Shown here: positions 5,664-6,989 of the stretch, one piece after another | Layout of the letters: every line of letters begins with the position of its first letter | Numbering within the stretch: position 1 is the first letter of the stretch | NCBI GenBank assembly: GCA_003158895.1 | Contig: PMLO01000222.1 | Span: forward strand, 22,583-29,571 | Direction of reading: 5' to 3' | Origin: Propionibacteriaceae bacterium | Lineage (GTDB): Bacteria; Actinomycetota; Actinomycetes; Propionibacteriales; Propionibacteriaceae | Length of the DNA: 6,989 nucleotides | Made by a program: the position numbers and the translations under genes | Notes under the pieces: model-generated | Databases searched by the model: none | Told to the model about the DNA's origin: nothing | What the model saw: only the letters and a program-made list of their open reading frames with translations

Positions 5664-5674
5664 TGCATCACATT
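5653..5674. promoter_or_regulatory. Candidate operator over the amidohydrolase promoter
   Basis: The core is TGATAC (5657-5662), two bases TT, then GCATCA (5665-5670); the arms match at 5 of 6 positions. Two bases further out on each side, AA (5653-5654) pairs with TT (5673-5674). It covers the -10 box and the expected transcription start, the right place for repression by the divergent TetR protein. The symmetry is weaker than that of the palindrome at 2174-2197. Confidence 0.35.
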
Positions 5675-5677
5675 GCG

Positions 5678-5703
5678 GATCGGCGTGTGAGACTTTCGCG
5701 ATC
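5678..5703 (+). repeat. Possible hairpin in the amidohydrolase leader
   Basis: GATCG at 5678-5682, then a bulged G and CG (5684-5685), is complementary to CGCGATC (5697-5703) across an 11-base loop. It lies downstream of the predicted transcription start and just before the start codon. It may be a leader structure or chance; nothing else supports a role. Confidence 0.2.
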
Positions 5704-5730
5704 GACAGACGACGGATGGCAGGTGACCAG

Positions 5731-6705
5731 GTGAGCGGACCTCGCCGCATCGACGTCCACCATCACGTCATCCCCCCTGACTATGCCCGGCATCTTCGGG
5801 ACAAAGGGTTGACGCCGGGTGGGATTCCGCTGCCATCGTGGGCCGCGCCCTTGGCGGCGAAGCTGATGGCCAAGAACGGGATCGAGACCGCGATCTTGTC
5901 GGTGTCGACTCCAGGGGTGTGGTTCGGTGACGTCGCCGAGGCTCGGGTGTGGGCGAGGCGGGTGAATGAGTTCGCGGCGAGCGTCGTCGGGGCAGACCCC
6001 GCGCGGTTCGGCTTCTTCGCCACTCTCACCCTGCCCGATGTCGACGGGGCGATCGCCGAGGCGGCCTATGCCCTGGACACGCTGCATGCCGACGGGGTGA
6101 TCCTGTTGGCCAACGCCGCGGGCCAGTACCTCGGCGATCCCGCGTTCGACCGGCTGCTCGGCTTCCTGCACGAGCGGCGCACGGTCGTGTTCGTCCACCC
6201 CGGGGAACTGCCCGCCGTCCCTGTGCCCGGGATCCCGAGCTTCACCGCCGACTTCTTGCTCGACACGACAAGGACTGCGATCAGCCTGATCCTGAGCGGA
6301 GCCTTGGACAGGTACCCCGGCATCCGGTTCATCCTCGCTCACGCCGGCGGTTTCGTGCCCTACATCTCTCACCGCATCCTGTTGACGATGCTCCGCTCGG
6401 AATCGCCGTGGAAACGCGTCGGCGCAGCCCTCGACCACAAGCGCACAGTGGCGGCCGGCATGAGTGTGTTTCGGCGGTTCTACTACGACGTGGCCCTGTC
6501 ATCGACCCCGGCGACCATGCCGAGCCTGCTCGCTGTCGCGGACCCGACACGCATCCTGTACGGGTCGGACTTCCCCTTCGCGCCACCCGCCGCCGTCACA
6601 TACATGCGCACCGAGTACGAAGCCGTGAAGCTGCCGACCAAGGTCCGCGCCGGCATAGACCACCGCAACGCCGAAGCACTGTTCCCCCGCCTCGCGCGGG
6701 CGTGA
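5731..6705 (+). CDS. Amidohydrolase family protein, ACMSD-like decarboxylase type
   Basis: This is a metal-dependent TIM-barrel enzyme of the amidohydrolase-2 group (COG2159), 324 residues from the GTG at 5731. The expected metal and catalytic residues are all present: HxH in IDVHHH (H10 and H12), the histidine in FVHPGE (H156), the histidine in LAHAGG (H204) and the aspartate in YGSDFPF (D280). In ACMSD the equivalents are zinc ligands, with the fourth histidine activating the water. The group includes aminocarboxymuconate-semialdehyde decarboxylase and gamma-resorcylate and 6-methylsalicylate decarboxylases, so the enzyme probably decarboxylates or hydrolyses an aromatic or muconate-like acid; the exact substrate is not readable. 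An ATG at 5716 would add five residues, but AGGTGA at 5720-5725 is well placed only for 5731. The frame remains open far upstream into the TetR gene, which is not coding on this strand. It is likely controlled by the divergent TetR. Confidence 0.9.
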   Translation: MSGPRRIDVHHHVIPPDYARHLRDKGLTPGGIPLPSWAAPLAAKLMAKNGIETAILSVSTPGVWFGDVAEARVWARRVNEFAASVVGADPARFGFFATLTLPDVDGAIAEAAYALDTLHADGVILLANAAGQYLGDPAFDRLLGFLHERRTVVFVHPGELPAVPVPGIPSFTADFLLDTTRTAISLILSGALDRYPGIRFILAHAGGFVPYISHRILLTMLRSESPWKRVGAALDHKRTVAAGMSVFRRFYYDVALSSTPATMPSLLAVADPTRILYGSDFPFAPPAAVTYMRTEYEAVKLPTKVRAGIDHRNAEALFPRLARA

Positions 6706-6763
6706 CCCGGCATGCTCGATGCTCGTACCGCTTGTCCTGCTGGCCCTTCGCGTCCTCCTCTCC

Positions 6764-6989
6764 CTAGGCCGGTTCGTCGCGGTCCCGTTCAGCTGAATCG
6801 CCTCGTCGCGCACCGGCGTGGGACACCGTTCCGGAGTATTTCCGAGCCTGGGCGTACGCGTAGCACAGTGCCTTCTCCGACATCGGGGAGATTCCGTCAT
6901 GGCCAGGGAAGAGGTAACCGTCCCGCCCGGTGACGGGGAGGCTCGCCACGTACGTGGCCAGGTGTGGGAGAAGGTGCGGCGGGATGCCC
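6764..6989 (-). pseudogene. Tyrosine recombinase/integrase remnant, open at the right edge
   Basis: The minus strand is open from the right edge to a TAG at 6766-6764. The visible part starts GIPPHLLPHLATYVASL and continues with GRDGYLFPG, HDGISPMSEKALCYAYAQARKYSG. This pattern of a basic-enzyme linker, an L-x-x-H-L-x-x-Y-V helix, a G-x-L/Y-F-P strand and a short helix ending in an A-R pair resembles the middle of the catalytic domain of actinobacterial phage-type integrases. In intact members the H-x-L-R-H motif, a second His and the Tyr nucleophile would follow over roughly the next 80 residues. Here, after KYSG the sequence turns into about 25 unrelated charged residues (SHAGARRGDSAERDRDEPA) and stops. 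The protein therefore lacks its active site as read, so this is probably a truncated relic. The assignment rests on pattern only, and the rest of the gene lies outside the window. Confidence 0.5.

Noticed and set aside
5455..5715. N-terminal extension of the amidohydrolase
   Set aside because: It runs through the divergent promoter region and the start of the TetR gene; the family N-terminus begins at the IDVHHH motif just after 5731.
1..6989. A single novel multi-gene defence or mobile system spanning the window
   Set aside because: The genes fall into known families in separate regulator-target pairs, with terminator-like hairpins and strand changes between them; nothing links them into one system.

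Overview
This 7 kb window is high-GC DNA. Its genes are TetR-rich and closely packed, GTG starts are likely for several, and one gene looks leaderless. This style points to a high-GC Gram-positive bacterium (Actinomycetota); the genus cannot be read from the sequence. No rRNA, tRNA, CRISPR array or intact mobile element was seen.

Layout from left to right. (1) A TetR-family regulator (144-740, +) appears to be divergent from a gene that runs off the left edge and starts near position 31 on the minus strand. Between them lie a good minus-strand promoter and an inverted repeat covering its -10 box. (2) A small DUF2853 gene (863-1183, +) has its own ribosome binding site, a leader hairpin and a strong GC-rich hairpin after its stop. 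(3) About 310 bases hold no convincing gene. (4) An NAD(P)-binding NmrA/SDR-like protein lies on the minus strand (1496-2119). (5) Divergent from it is an ABC-2 type exporter operon: ATPase (2210-3193), permease (3190-4038, ATGA overlap) and a TetR regulator (4096-4677). A near-perfect 24-base palindrome sits immediately upstream of the ATPase. (6) A convergent gap of about 240 bases contains a terminator-like hairpin. (7) A third TetR regulator (4917-5588, -) is divergent from an ACMSD-like amidohydrolase/decarboxylase (start 5716 or 5731, end 6705, +). A plausible sigma70-type promoter and an inverted repeat over its -10 box lie between them. (8) At the right edge, on the minus strand, is the tail of a tyrosine recombinase-like protein that stops before the usual catalytic His/Arg and Tyr motifs. 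It is probably a decayed integrase.

The window reads as three separate local regulator-target modules: an unseen left gene, a drug or lipid-type exporter, and a catabolic amidohydrolase. Each pairs a TetR repressor with its likely target, and each has a candidate operator placed on or next to the start of transcription. I see no evidence that the modules form one joint system. The most useful leads are the three candidate operators, the DUF2853 gene of unknown function, and the integrase remnant, which may mark a genomic-island boundary. All family assignments rest on motifs read by eye.
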